Origin: Croceibacterium mercuriale
GTDB lineage: Bacteria > Pseudomonadota > Alphaproteobacteria > Sphingomonadales > Sphingomonadaceae
Reading direction: 5' to 3'
Length of the DNA: 64,000 nucleotides
Assembly: GCF_000802385.1 (NCBI RefSeq)
Contig: NZ_JTDN01000002.1
Coordinates: forward strand, 992,001 to 1,056,000
Part shown: in pieces, positions 1 through 8,663 of the stretch
Layout: every line of letters begins with the position of its first letter
How positions within the stretch are numbered: position 1 is the first letter of the stretch
Position numbers and translations under genes: made by a program
Notes under the pieces: model-generated
Seen by the model: the letters and a program-made list of their open reading frames with translations, nothing else
Told to the model about the DNA's origin: nothing
Databases searched by the model: none

Positions 1-2029
1 GCACGCCGGCCCCGTCGCCCAGCAGCTGGGCCACGCGCGCCTGCTTGGCGGCAACGCGCTGGCCGCCGGGCTTGCCGGGCGCTCCACGCATCCGTTCCTC
101 GGCGAGGGTGTGCAGCTCCCCCAGCAGCTGGCGCTTCCAGCTGTTCCAGATGCCCGGGCCGACCGCGCGGATATCTACCACGGTCAGCACCAGCAGCTGG
201 CGCAGGCGTTCGGCATCCTGCACCACGCCCACGAAGTCGGTGATGGTCTTGGGATCGGTCAGGTCGCGCTTGAAGGCGGTGTGGCTCATCAGCAGGTGAT
301 GCAGCACCAGCCAGCTGACCAGCTGCGTCTCCACCTCGTCCAGCCCCAGCCGCGGGCACAGCCGCAGCGCGACCTCCGCCCCCAGCACCGAATGATCGCC
401 ATCGCGACCCTTGGCGATATCGTGCAGCAAGGTGGCGACATACAGCACGCGGCGATGCGTCAGCCGCCCGATCAGCTCGCTGGCGAGCGGGTGGTCCTCC
501 TCCAGCTCGCCACGTTCGATCCGGGACACCAGCCCGATGGCGCGAATGGTGTGCTCGTCCACCGTGTAATGGTGATACATGTCGAACTGCATCTGCGCGC
601 CGACCCGCCCGAAATCGGGCACGAAGCGGCCGAACACGCCCGCCTCGTTCATCCAGCGCAGCACCGTCTCCGGATCGTTGTGCCCCGCCAGCACTGCCAG
701 GAACAGCTCGTTGGCGCGGGGATCACGGCGGACCTCGCCCTTGATCAGCGCCGCATCGCGCAGGATCATGCGGGTGGTGGCCGGGTGGATCTCCAGCCCC
801 TCGCGCTCGGCAATGGCGTAGATCTCCAGCAGGCGCACCGGGTCGCCCTGGAACCAGTCGTCGGCGGGCGCGGCGATGCGGCCGTTGACCACCGTATAGC
901 CATCCGCCCGCTGCCGTCCGTCGCGCCGCAGCGCCGCCAGCAGGCGGGATGGCCGGCGGGGTGCGGTGCCTTCGTCGAAATGCGCCAGGAACACGCCGGT
1001 CAGGTGCCCGACCAGGCGCGCCTGCAGGAAATAGAACTGCATGAAGCGTTCCACGCTGCTCTTTCCCGGCCGCTCGGCAAAGCGCATCCGCGCCGCCACC
1101 TCGCGCTGCTGGTCGAAGGTCAGGCGGTCCTCCGCCCGGCCGGTGATCGTGTGCAGGTGGCAGCGCACCGCCAGCAGGAAGCCTTCCGCCCGGCGGAAGC
1201 TGCGATATTCGGGGGACGAGAGCAGGCCGACATCGACCAATTCGGCGGCGCGTTCCACCCGGTGCAGGTACTTGCCGATCCAGTACAGCGTCTGCAGGTC
1301 GCGCAGGCCGCCCTTGCCGTCCTTGACGTTGGGTTCCACGACGTAGCGGCTGTTGCCCATCCGCTTGTGCCGGGCGGCGCGCTCCGCCAGCTTTTCGGTC
1401 ACGAAGCGTGTCTCGGACCCGGGCACCACTTCCGCCCAGAACCGCTGGCTGGCCTCGGCATACAGCGCCTCGTCACCCCACAGGTAACGTCCTTCCAGCA
1501 GCGCGGTGCGGATGGTCAGGTCGGCGCGCGCCATGCGCACCATCTCGTCCAGCGACCGGCTGGAATGGCCGACCTTCAGGCCCAGGTCCCACAGGAAGTA
1601 CAGCAGCGCCTCGATCACCTGCTCGCACCAGGGCGCCTTCGATCCGGGCGTGATGCAGGCCAGGTCCACGTCCGAATGCGGCGCCATCTCCGCCCGGCCG
1701 TAGCCACCCACCGCGATCAACGTCAGCCGCTCCCCCGGTGCGCGGTCGGGCGCCGGATGGACATCCTCCACCACATGATCGTGCACCACGCGGATCAGCT
1801 GGTCGATCAGCCAGGCATGGCCGCGGGTGATCTCGTGCCCGGCGGAAGGTTTCTCCGCCAGCCGGCGCGCCAGCTCCGCCCGGCCGGTGTCCAGCGCCGC
1901 CCGCAGCAGCGCCACGATCCGGGGGCGTGCCCCGGCGGCGCCATGTTCGGCGACCAGCGCAGCCAGTGCGTCGGTCAGTTCCGCACGGTCGAGCACCTTG
2001 CGAGGGGTGGGGATCTGCAGCAGTTTCAC
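1..2029 (-). CDS. glnD: [Protein-PII] uridylyltransferase/uridylyl-removing enzyme GlnD, 3' end outside window
   Basis: GlnD senses glutamine and adds or removes UMP on PII, controlling glutamine synthetase and nitrogen assimilation in the cytoplasm. The 676 visible residues include the nucleotidyltransferase signature GGYGRAEMAPHSDVDL and the conserved block NVKDGKGGLRDLQTLYWI. An HD hydrolase motif (LHDIAKGRDGDHS) follows around residue 535. The family is about 900 residues, so the two C-terminal ACT domains are lost off the left edge. GTG at 2029 is the earliest possible start, because an in-frame TGA lies two codons upstream. No strong ribosome binding site is visible. It diverges from lgt. 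Confidence 0.93.
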   Translation of the reverse strand, partial: MKLLQIPTPRKVLDRAELTDALAALVAEHGAAGARPRIVALLRAALDTGRAELARRLAEKPSAGHEITRGHAWLIDQLIRVVHDHVVEDVHPAPDRAPGERLTLIAVGGYGRAEMAPHSDVDLACITPGSKAPWCEQVIEALLYFLWDLGLKVGHSSRSLDEMVRMARADLTIRTALLEGRYLWGDEALYAEASQRFWAEVVPGSETRFVTEKLAERAARHKRMGNSRYVVEPNVKDGKGGLRDLQTLYWIGKYLHRVERAAELVDVGLLSSPEYRSFRRAEGFLLAVRCHLHTITGRAEDRLTFDQQREVAARMRFAERPGKSSVERFMQFYFLQARLVGHLTGVFLAHFDEGTAPRRPSRLLAALRRDGRQRADGYTVVNGRIAAPADDWFQGDPVRLLEIYAIAEREGLEIHPATTRMILRDAALIKGEVRRDPRANELFLAVLAGHNDPETVLRWMNEAGVFGRFVPDFGRVGAQMQFDMYHHYTVDEHTIRAIGLVSRIERGELEEDHPLASELIGRLTHRRVLYVATLLHDIAKGRDGDHSVLGAEVALRLCPRLGLDEVETQLVSWLVLHHLLMSHTAFKRDLTDPKTITDFVGVVQDAERLRQLLVLTVVDIRAVGPGIWNSWKRQLLGELHTLAEERMRGAPGKPGGQRVAAKQARVAQLLGDGAGV

Positions 2030-2147
2030 GGGTCAGGTCGATAGGGCAAGCGGCGGCCAACGAACAGGGCGGGCAAAGCGCCATGCCCTTTTGCTGGCGA
2101 ATGATCCGTGCCAAGGCGCGGAACGCGAGACACAGGATGGGCAGGTG

Positions 2148-3032
2148 ATGATCGAATTGCTGGCAGGCGGCGCCGCGCAGGCGATCCGGTGGGAAGAGCT
2201 GGGCCTCAGGCCCGGGATCGAGCTCGGCTTCTTCACCTTGCGCTATTACTCGCTGGCCTATCTCGGCGGGATCCTGCTGGCCTACTGGCAGGTGTCGAAG
2301 ATGGTGCGCGCGCCCGGCAGCCCGATGGCGCAGCGCCATGTGGACGACCTGTTCTTCTGGTGCACGCTGGGCATCATCCTGGGCGGACGGCTGGGCTATG
2401 CCGCGTTCTACCAGCCGGCCCTGTTCACCAGCTGGGACAGCACGGAGACGGTGCCCTGGGCGCTGCTGCGCCTGTGGGATGGGGGCATGAGCTTCCACGG
2501 CGGGCTGATCGGCACCACGCTGGCGATGGCCTGGGTCGCCTGTCGTGGCGGGGTCAGCTTCATCCGGGTGACCGACTACGTCTCCGTCGTGGTCGGCTTC
2601 GGCATGCTGTTCGGCCGCCTGGCCAACTTCATCAATGGCGAGCTGTGGGGCCGGCCGACCGATGGCGTGCCCTGGGCGATGATCTTCCCGCGCGATCCGC
2701 TGGGCCTGCCGCGCCATCCCAGCCAGCTGTACGAGGCGGTGCTGGAAGGGCTGGTGGTGGTCGTGATCATGCTGCCGCTGTTCTGGAAGACGCGCGCCCG
2801 CTGGCGGCCGGGCGTGCTGACCGGCTGCTTCGTGACGCTGATCTCGCTGGGGCGCTTCACCGCGGAGTTCTTCCGCGAGGCGGATGCGCAGCTGGCCTGG
2901 GTGCCGCAGACGACCGGCCTGAACATGGGCCAGTGGCTGACGATCCCGCTGATCGTGGCGGGCATCGGGCTGACCGCCTGGGCGCTGCGCCAGCCGGAGA
3001 TCGGCGCTGCGCGCCAGCCCGCCACGGCGTGA
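2148..3032 (+). CDS. lgt: Prolipoprotein diacylglyceryl transferase Lgt
   Basis: Lgt transfers diacylglycerol from phosphatidylglycerol to the lipobox cysteine of prolipoproteins in the inner membrane. The 294-residue product has the family length, several membrane segments, the HGGLIG motif and the Lgt signature GRLANFINGELWG. The ATG at 2148 gives the expected N-terminus entering the first membrane helix; an in-frame extension further upstream has no family similarity. Its TGA overlaps the GTG start of the downstream methyltransferase gene (GTGA), implying translational coupling. The lipoproteins encoded in this window would be substrates. Confidence 0.96.
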   Translation: MIELLAGGAAQAIRWEELGLRPGIELGFFTLRYYSLAYLGGILLAYWQVSKMVRAPGSPMAQRHVDDLFFWCTLGIILGGRLGYAAFYQPALFTSWDSTETVPWALLRLWDGGMSFHGGLIGTTLAMAWVACRGGVSFIRVTDYVSVVVGFGMLFGRLANFINGELWGRPTDGVPWAMIFPRDPLGLPRHPSQLYEAVLEGLVVVVIMLPLFWKTRARWRPGVLTGCFVTLISLGRFTAEFFREADAQLAWVPQTTGLNMGQWLTIPLIVAGIGLTAWALRQPEIGAARQPATA

Positions 3033-4084
3033 CCGGCGCCTCCCGCAGCGGGGCGGAGCGCTTCCGCCGGCTGATCGCCACATCGGGCCCGATCGGCGTC
3101 CACCAGTTCATGGGGGAGGCGAACGCGCTGTATTATGCCAGCCGCGATCCGCTGGGCGCCGCTGGCGATTTCGTGACGGCGCCGGAAATCAGCCAGATGT
3201 TCGGGGAGCTGCTCGGCCTGTGGCTGGCCGATGCCTGGCACCGTGCCGGCGCGCCGGACAATGCCGCCTATGTGGAGGCGGGGCCGGGGCGCGGCACGCT
3301 GGCGGCGGACGCCTTGCGGGCCATGGCGGGTGCCGGACTGCGCCCGCCGCCGCATCTGGTGGAAGGCTCCCCCGCCCTGCGTACCTTGCAGGCGCAGGCC
3401 GTGCCGGGTGCAATGTTTCATGACGATCTGGCCACCCTGCCGGAGGATCGCCCGCTGCTGATCCTGGCGAACGAGTTCCTGGACGCGCTGCCCGTGCGGC
3501 AGCTGGTGCGGATGGGCGATGGCTGGCGGGAGCGGATGGTCGGGCTGGATGGTGACGGGCAGTTCGCCTTTGTTGCGGGCGACCGGCCGATGGATGCCGC
3601 CGTGCCGGCCGGGTACGCCGATGCCGCCGAAGGCACGATTATCGAGACCTGCCCGGGTGCGGCGGCGGCGGTGGAGGAGGTCGCCCACCGGCTGGTGCGG
3701 CAGGGCGGCGTCGCGCTGTTCATCGACTACGGCCACCTGCGTCCGCGCACCGGATCGACGCTGCAGGCCGTGCGCGCGCATCGCAAGGTACCGGTGTTCG
3801 AGACGCCGGCGGAAGCGGACCTGACCGCGCATGTCGATTTTGCCACCCTGGCCGATGTCGCCCGCCGGGCCGGAGCGCGCGTCAGCTTCATGGCGGAGCA
3901 AGGCGCCTTCCTGCGGACCCTGGGACTGGACGCCCGCGCCGCGCAGCTCGCAGGCCGTACACCTGCCCGCGCCGGCGAGCTGGCGGCGGCGGTCGAGCGG
4001 CTGGCCGGACCGGATCAGATGGGCACATTGTTCAAAGTGATGGCGCTGGCCGCGCCCGGCTGGCCGGACGGCGCGGGCGGCTGA
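3029..4084 (+). CDS. MidA/NDUFAF7-type SAM-dependent methyltransferase (class I)
   Basis: This 351-residue protein matches the family of mitochondrial NDUFAF7/MidA, which methylates an arginine of a complex I subunit in eukaryotes; the bacterial substrate is not established. Motif I is EAGPGRGTLAADALRAM near residue 89. ILANEFLDALPVRQ, the FIDYGH block and a C-terminal MGTLFKVMAL are also typical. The GTG start overlaps the lgt stop by 4 nt, so the two genes are co-translated. Longer upstream reading in this frame lies inside lgt and is not family-like. The lgt-MidA order is recurrent in Alphaproteobacteria by recollection. Confidence 0.86.
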   Translation: MTGASRSGAERFRRLIATSGPIGVHQFMGEANALYYASRDPLGAAGDFVTAPEISQMFGELLGLWLADAWHRAGAPDNAAYVEAGPGRGTLAADALRAMAGAGLRPPPHLVEGSPALRTLQAQAVPGAMFHDDLATLPEDRPLLILANEFLDALPVRQLVRMGDGWRERMVGLDGDGQFAFVAGDRPMDAAVPAGYADAAEGTIIETCPGAAAAVEEVAHRLVRQGGVALFIDYGHLRPRTGSTLQAVRAHRKVPVFETPAEADLTAHVDFATLADVARRAGARVSFMAEQGAFLRTLGLDARAAQLAGRTPARAGELAAAVERLAGPDQMGTLFKVMALAAPGWPDGAGG

Positions 4085-4171
4085 TCATTTGCTCCGGAAC
4101 ACCGGGGCGCATCCGGCGGTTCTCCTGCCAAGTGCCGCACACGCGCTGTGCGGCAACCAAGGAGATGGACC

Positions 4172-4807
4172 ATGGGCGAGTACGAGCCGGACGACAGCCG
4201 CGATGTAACGCTGAAGCCGAACAATGTGCCGGGCGAACCGGCGCCGACCGGCCCGCGCGAGGACGAAGCGCGCAAGCAGGCGCAGACGGACAAGGGCCAG
4301 CCAGGCAAGACCCAGCCGCACCAGCAACAGCAGGCGCAGAGCCAGTCGCAGGGCGGCATGAGTCAGTCGATGGGCGGCATGAGCCAGTCGATCGGCAAGC
4401 CCGCACCCAACACGGTGACGGACGTGGACAAGGAGGAGCAGGCCCATGCACCGGGCGCTTCCCGCGTCCAGGCCGACACCTTCGAGGAGAAGGACGTGCA
4501 GGTGGTTGATCCCGCACCCTGGGGCGCCGAGGCAACGCCCCCATCCACGCCCGATCCGAACCGCGAAAGCGACACCGGGATCGGCGAGGCCAGCTATGAC
4601 AGCTATGCCGACACGCTGAGCGATCAGGCCGGGGGCGGCGACGATGCCCGGCGCCGGCAGGCGGCCGAGCAGGGCGATGCCGGCGACGTCCCGGCACCGG
4701 CAGATTCCGACGAGGATGCCGAAGCAACCGAGCAGGACAGTGCCGCGCGCGGCTACGGCGATTCCGGCGAGGACCGCCTGGCAATCCTGCGCGACGGCAA
4801 GTCCTGA
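4172..4807 (+). CDS. Hypothetical acidic, hydrophilic low-complexity protein
   Basis: The 211-residue product has no signal peptide, no membrane helix and almost no large hydrophobic residues. It is rich in Asp, Glu, Gln, Gly, Pro and Ala. A Gln-rich stretch around residues 45-62 is followed by an approximate duplication, GGMSQSM then GGMSQSI. Such composition is typical of disordered, desiccation or stress-associated proteins, but I do not recognise a named family. The ATG at 4172 is chosen because AAGGAG lies 7 nt upstream; an in-frame GTG at 4148 is less well served. The DUF2171 gene follows 26 nt downstream in the same direction. Confidence 0.7.
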   Translation: MGEYEPDDSRDVTLKPNNVPGEPAPTGPREDEARKQAQTDKGQPGKTQPHQQQQAQSQSQGGMSQSMGGMSQSIGKPAPNTVTDVDKEEQAHAPGASRVQADTFEEKDVQVVDPAPWGAEATPPSTPDPNRESDTGIGEASYDSYADTLSDQAGGGDDARRRQAAEQGDAGDVPAPADSDEDAEATEQDSAARGYGDSGEDRLAILRDGKS

Positions 4808-4833
4808 ACTTTTTACCAGAGGAGCGACTGACA

Positions 4834-5103
4834 ATGGCAGATGCAAGCGCAATCCGTGAACATATGGAAGTGATCGGCGCCGACGGCGTGCACGTGGGCA
4901 CCGTGGACAAGGTCGAAGGCGACCGGATCAAGCTGACCAAGAAGGATTCGGGCGCCCAGATCGAAGGGGCCGAGGGCACCCATTCGGGCCATCACCACTT
5001 CATCTCGCTGGGCCTGGTGGCCGAGGTCGAAGGCGACCAGGTGCGCCTGAGCGCCACGGCGGCGAATGCGCAGCTGTTCGAGGAAGAGGAAGGCGAGGGC
5101 TGA
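4834..5103 (+). CDS. DUF2171 domain protein
   Basis: This 89-residue protein matches the DUF2171 pattern: an N-terminal REHMEVIGADG, a VGTVDKVEGDRIKLTKKDSG strand block and a His-rich HSGHHHFI segment. The fold is probably a PRC-barrel-like beta domain. An AGAGGAG ribosome binding site precedes the ATG. Family function is unknown; members often sit with stress or envelope genes. It follows the disordered protein gene and is closed by a strong hairpin terminator, so the pair may form a small operon. Confidence 0.82.
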   Translation: MADASAIREHMEVIGADGVHVGTVDKVEGDRIKLTKKDSGAQIEGAEGTHSGHHHFISLGLVAEVEGDQVRLSATAANAQLFEEEEGEG

Positions 5104-5132
5104 CGGCCTGAAGGTCTTCGTAACTTAGCCGG

Positions 5133-5163
5133 ACGGCCCGTCGCTGATGCGGCGGGCCGTTTT
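5133..5163 (+). terminator. Intrinsic terminator after the DUF2171 gene
   Basis: ACGGCCCG (5133-5140) pairs perfectly with CGGGCCGT (5153-5160) around a 12-nt loop, followed by a short T run. Confidence 0.65.
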
Positions 5164-5352
5164 CGCATGTCCTGTGGCGATCGTCAGCAAGGCATCATCG
5201 ATGCCAGGGCATCCGCAGCCGTTCTCCGCAGGACGCTGATCCAGGCTGGGTGCCGCTGGTGGAGCGGGGATGCGGTGGTGCAGGCCAGCCTTGGCCGCCA
5301 CGCTTTGTTCGGGGACGGCGCCTGCCTGTCCCTTGACGGTTGATCGGTAGCG

Positions 5353-5367
5353 GAACAAACAGAGAAC
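5353..5367 (+). promoter_or_regulatory. LexA (SOS) box of the imuA-imuB-dnaE2 operon
   Basis: The sequence is GAAC, seven bases, GAAC: the known alphaproteobacterial LexA operator. It lies 10 nt upstream of the earliest imuA start. In Caulobacter and relatives this cassette is LexA-repressed and induced by DNA damage. Confidence 0.8.
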
Positions 5368-5376
5368 GTTCTTTGT

Positions 5377-6138
5377 TTGCGAGTCGCCGTGACCATTCCC
5401 ATACCCACGATTGCCGAGCTTCGCGAAAGCTTGCAGGCCATCTCCGGCGACATCCGGGACCGGCCGGTGCTGCCATTTGGGGTGGCCGGGCTGGATGGCC
5501 GGCTGGCCGATGCGGGATTGCGGCTGAACGCGCTGCACGAGGTGTCTTCGCGCGGATCGGGCTGGGGCGACGATGCCGCTGCGGTGCTGTTCGTGGCCGG
5601 GATCGCCGCCCGCACGCAGGGCGAAGTGCTATGGGTGGTGCGATCGCGCGACCTGTTCGCCCCGGGCCTGTACCAGGCGGGGCTGGCCCCCGCCCGGGTG
5701 ATCTATGCCGAGGCGCGCGACGATGCGGAACTGCTGGCGCTGCTGGAGGAAGGCCTGCGGCATCGTGGCCTGGGGGCCGTGGTGGGGGAGGCCCGGCGCA
5801 TGCAGATGGCGCAGGCCCGTCGGCTGCAGCTGGCGGCGGAGGGCGGCGGCACGGTGGCATTGCTGCTGCGGCGGCCGGGGCGCAATGGCGCCGACCCGAT
5901 GGCGGCGCCGTCCGCGGCGGTGACCCGCTGGCGCGTAACCCATGCGCCATCGGCGCCAGTCCCGTGGGACGGGCTGGGCCGGGCGTGCTGGCATGTCGAA
6001 TGCGTCCGCCAGCGTGGCGGCGACCGGTTCGAACTGATGGTGGAGGGCTCCGATGAAGCGGGTCGCCTCGCTCTACCTGCCCAGCTGGTCGATCGACCGG
6101 CTGCGCAGGATCGGGCGCTGGCACGCGCCGTCGGCTGA
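5377..6138 (+). CDS. imuA: ImuA, SOS mutagenesis accessory protein (RecA/SulA-like)
   Basis: ImuA acts with ImuB and DnaE2 in damage-induced error-prone translesion synthesis. The 253-residue product has the ImuA pattern: VLPFGVAGLDGRLADAGL near residue 31, the HEVSS block, and a degenerate RecA-like core without a Walker A motif. The start is ambiguous: TTG at 5377 or GTG at 5389, both immediately after the LexA box. The 3' end overlaps imuB by 86 nt in another frame, which suggests tight coupling. Regulation by LexA is supported by the operator at 5353-5367. Confidence 0.87.
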   Translation: MRVAVTIPIPTIAELRESLQAISGDIRDRPVLPFGVAGLDGRLADAGLRLNALHEVSSRGSGWGDDAAAVLFVAGIAARTQGEVLWVVRSRDLFAPGLYQAGLAPARVIYAEARDDAELLALLEEGLRHRGLGAVVGEARRMQMAQARRLQLAAEGGGTVALLLRRPGRNGADPMAAPSAAVTRWRVTHAPSAPVPWDGLGRACWHVECVRQRGGDRFELMVEGSDEAGRLALPAQLVDRPAAQDRALARAVG

Positions 6139-8659
6139 GGCTGGCGGGGGTGCCCCCCCTTCGACGCCGCCCGAGGCGTCGTTCAGGACAGGCTTCGCCG
6201 CGCTGGGCGCGGATGCGGCAGCGGAGCGTGCGCAGCATTGTTCCGTGCCGAAGGAAGGTGGCTGGCGCCCCGGCGCGCGCTGGGCGCGCAGCGATCCCGA
6301 TGCCGGTGATCGGGCTGGCGGCAGCGGGCTGGCCGACACGCGCAATGCGGTGGAGGCGGTGGTCGCGGCGCTGCCCGCCCACCAGCGCCCGCCCCAGCGT
6401 GAGCTGGGCCGCACCAGCCAGGCGGCCGACCATCCGTTCCGGAAAGGTCTGACCCGACCGCCGGAGGAGCGGGTCGCGGCTCCGGCTCCCCTACGCGAGC
6501 TGTCGCGCCGGACGGAGGCGGCCGAGCCCCTGTTCCGCCCGGGCACACGGGGCTGGCAGAACGAGGATCTGCAGGCGTCGGTCGACGGGCTGCCGGCGCA
6601 TCGGCGGCCTTCGTTGCAGGAGCTGTCACGCAAGACGGAAGTGCTGGACAACCCGTTCCGTCCGATGCCGCCCGACGAGTTCGGCCCTGCGCGCCGCATC
6701 GCCATGCCGTCGCTGCAGTTTCCGGGCGAGGATGCGCCGGCCAAGGCAGGCCGGGGTGCCGCATTGCGGGGCGAGGAGAAGCGCGACCGCCACCGGAACG
6801 AGGCGCCGTCCCTGCGCCAGCTGGCAGCCATGCCGCCGGTGCACGGCCCGGGCGAGGATGTCGTGGTGCGCCGCGCGATGAAGGCGCCGAAGCGCAGCGC
6901 GCGCGACGGACATGGCGGGGAGGCCGGCCATGTCGCAGCGCCCAATGTGGCGCAGAGCATGAAGCAGCTGGCCGCGATGCCCGCCGTCCAGTTCCCCGGC
7001 GAAGGCCCGCACCCCGACAATCACGGACGCAGCGAACCGACCGCGCCGACCTACGGCCAGGGCCGTTTCTTCCAGACCGGCCGCACGCTCGCCAGCGTGG
7101 TGTCCCGTGTGTGCGGGGACGAGGATCCCGGCGGCCATGAACGGAGCGAGCCCGACGAGCCGCCACTGGTGACCGTGCGCAAGATCGGCCCGCGGGTCGA
7201 GGTGGCAGCCGCGAACGGTACGGCGCGTGCGCTCGGCATCGGTCCCGGCACCGCCCTCACCATGGCGCGCGCGCAGGTGCCGGGGCTGGAGGTGCGCGAT
7301 GCGGATCCGGAGGGCGATGCCGCCAGCCTGGCCGCGCTGGCCGAACTGCTGGCCCGCCGCTGGGCACCGACCGTGGCGATCTCGGATGCGGACGGGCTGT
7401 TCGTGGAACTGACCGGCGTCGCCCACCTGTATGGCGGGGAGGGGCGCTTCTGCCGCCGGTTGCTGCGCCTGCTGGCCCGGCATGGCATCGCCGCGCGGGT
7501 GGCCGTGGCCGACACGGCCGGCGCGGCCTGGGCGCTCGCCCGCTTCGGTCCGCCGGACCCTGCGCAGATCCTGCCAACCGGCATGCAGGGGCAGGCGCTG
7601 GCATCACTGCCGGTCGCAGCCCTGCGGCTGGAGCCGCGCGCGCTGGAGCTGCTGGCGCGGCTGGGGGTGGACTGCATCGGGCAACTCGCGGCCATGCCCC
7701 GCGCGCCGATGGTGCGCCGTTTCGGCCGGACCGTCACCGACCGGATCGACCAGGCGCTGGGCCATGTCCCCGAACCGTTCGAGCCGGTGATCCCGCCCAC
7801 CCGCGTCGCGGTGCGGCAGGGCTTTGCCGAACCGATCGCAACGCCGGAGGCGATCGAGCACTGGCTGCGCCAGCTGATGGGGCAGCTGGCCGTGGCACTG
7901 GCGCAGGCGGGGCAGGGCGCCCGCTCCGTCGAGCTGGTCGCCGAGCGGGTGGACGGGGTGCCGCAGCGGCTGCGGCTGGGCTTCGCCCGTGCCACCCGCG
8001 ATCCGGCGTACATGCTGCGCCTGACATTGCGGCGGATGGAGGAGATCGAGCCCGGTTATGGCATCGATGCCATCGCCTTGCTGGTGCGGCGGGCCGATCC
8101 GCTTGGGGCAGAGGCGCTCTCGCCCGCGCTGGCGCACGAGGGAGAAGCGGATCTTGCCCCGCTGATCGATGCGCTCGCCAACCGCATCGGGCCCGATCGG
8201 CTATGGCGCGCTGTCCCGATCGAAAGCGACGTGCCCGAACGCTGCTGGACCCGCGCCGCGCCGCTGGACCTGCTGCGCGAGCGGATGCCGGTACTGCGGC
8301 TGGACGATGTCCGCCATCTGGATGCACGGACGCCCGACCATCCCTGGCACCCGCGCTGGCCGCGCCCCGTGCTGCTGCTGCGCCGGCCGGAGCGGATCGA
8401 TCATGTGCTGGCGGAAATGCCCGACCAGCCGCCCAAGCGCTTCACCTGGCGCGGCACCACGCACCGCGTAATCCGGGCCGAGGGTCCGGAACGGGTGGCG
8501 GGCGAGTGGTGGCGGCGCAGCCCGGAGCGGGAGGCCGTGCGCGACTATTTCCGGGTGGAGGACGAGGCCGGGCAACGGTTCTGGCTGTTCCGGCGCGGCG
8601 ACGGGATGCGCAGCGAAACGGGCGACCTCAGCTGGTTCATCCACGGGCTGGGGGACTGA
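6053..8659 (+). CDS. imuB: ImuB, catalytically inactive Y-family polymerase, with large repeat-bearing insertion
   Basis: ImuB is the hub of the ImuA-ImuB-DnaE2 mutasome and contacts the beta clamp. The first residues (KRVASLYLPSWSIDRLRR) and residues from about 372 onward (VRKIGPRVEVAAANGTARAL, then SDADGLFVELTGVAHLYGG and a helix-hairpin-helix FGRTVTDRID region) are ImuB-like. The product is 868 residues against roughly 500-550 in most members. The excess is an insertion at residues about 22-370, Pro/Arg/Glu-rich and probably disordered. It has degenerate repeats: LPAHQRPP/LPAHRRPS, ELGRTSQAADHPFR, ELSRRTEAAEPLFR, ELSRKTEVLDNPFR, and three copies near QLAAMPxVxxPGE. A palindromic REP-like DNA element lies within it. 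The reading frame is intact throughout. Confidence 0.9.
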   Translation: MKRVASLYLPSWSIDRLRRIGRWHAPSAEAGGGAPPSTPPEASFRTGFAALGADAAAERAQHCSVPKEGGWRPGARWARSDPDAGDRAGGSGLADTRNAVEAVVAALPAHQRPPQRELGRTSQAADHPFRKGLTRPPEERVAAPAPLRELSRRTEAAEPLFRPGTRGWQNEDLQASVDGLPAHRRPSLQELSRKTEVLDNPFRPMPPDEFGPARRIAMPSLQFPGEDAPAKAGRGAALRGEEKRDRHRNEAPSLRQLAAMPPVHGPGEDVVVRRAMKAPKRSARDGHGGEAGHVAAPNVAQSMKQLAAMPAVQFPGEGPHPDNHGRSEPTAPTYGQGRFFQTGRTLASVVSRVCGDEDPGGHERSEPDEPPLVTVRKIGPRVEVAAANGTARALGIGPGTALTMARAQVPGLEVRDADPEGDAASLAALAELLARRWAPTVAISDADGLFVELTGVAHLYGGEGRFCRRLLRLLARHGIAARVAVADTAGAAWALARFGPPDPAQILPTGMQGQALASLPVAALRLEPRALELLARLGVDCIGQLAAMPRAPMVRRFGRTVTDRIDQALGHVPEPFEPVIPPTRVAVRQGFAEPIATPEAIEHWLRQLMGQLAVALAQAGQGARSVELVAERVDGVPQRLRLGFARATRDPAYMLRLTLRRMEEIEPGYGIDAIALLVRRADPLGAEALSPALAHEGEADLAPLIDALANRIGPDRLWRAVPIESDVPERCWTRAAPLDLLRERMPVLRLDDVRHLDARTPDHPWHPRWPRPVLLLRRPERIDHVLAEMPDQPPKRFTWRGTTHRVIRAEGPERVAGEWWRRSPEREAVRDYFRVEDEAGQRFWLFRRGDGMRSETGDLSWFIHGLGD
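6155..6199 (+). repeat. REP-like palindromic element inside imuB
   Basis: CGACGCC (6162-6168) pairs with GGCGTCG (6175-6181), and the right flank GTTCAGGACAGGCTTCG resembles a dispersed intergenic repeat common in sphingomonad genomes (from memory, not searched). Here it is read in frame within the ImuB insertion. Confidence 0.4.
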
Positions 8660-8663
8660 GCGC

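Noticed and set aside
110-2044. Long plus-strand open frame (about 640 codons) over the glnD region
   Set aside because: It is antisense to glnD, whose minus-strand product has clear nucleotidyltransferase and HD motifs; the plus-strand product is Gln/Ala/Arg-rich nonsense typical of GC-rich shadows.
5362-5371. GAACGTTC palindrome as a separate regulatory site
   Set aside because: It is formed by the second GAAC of the LexA box and chance neighbours; the GAAC-N7-GAAC spacing explains the signal better.
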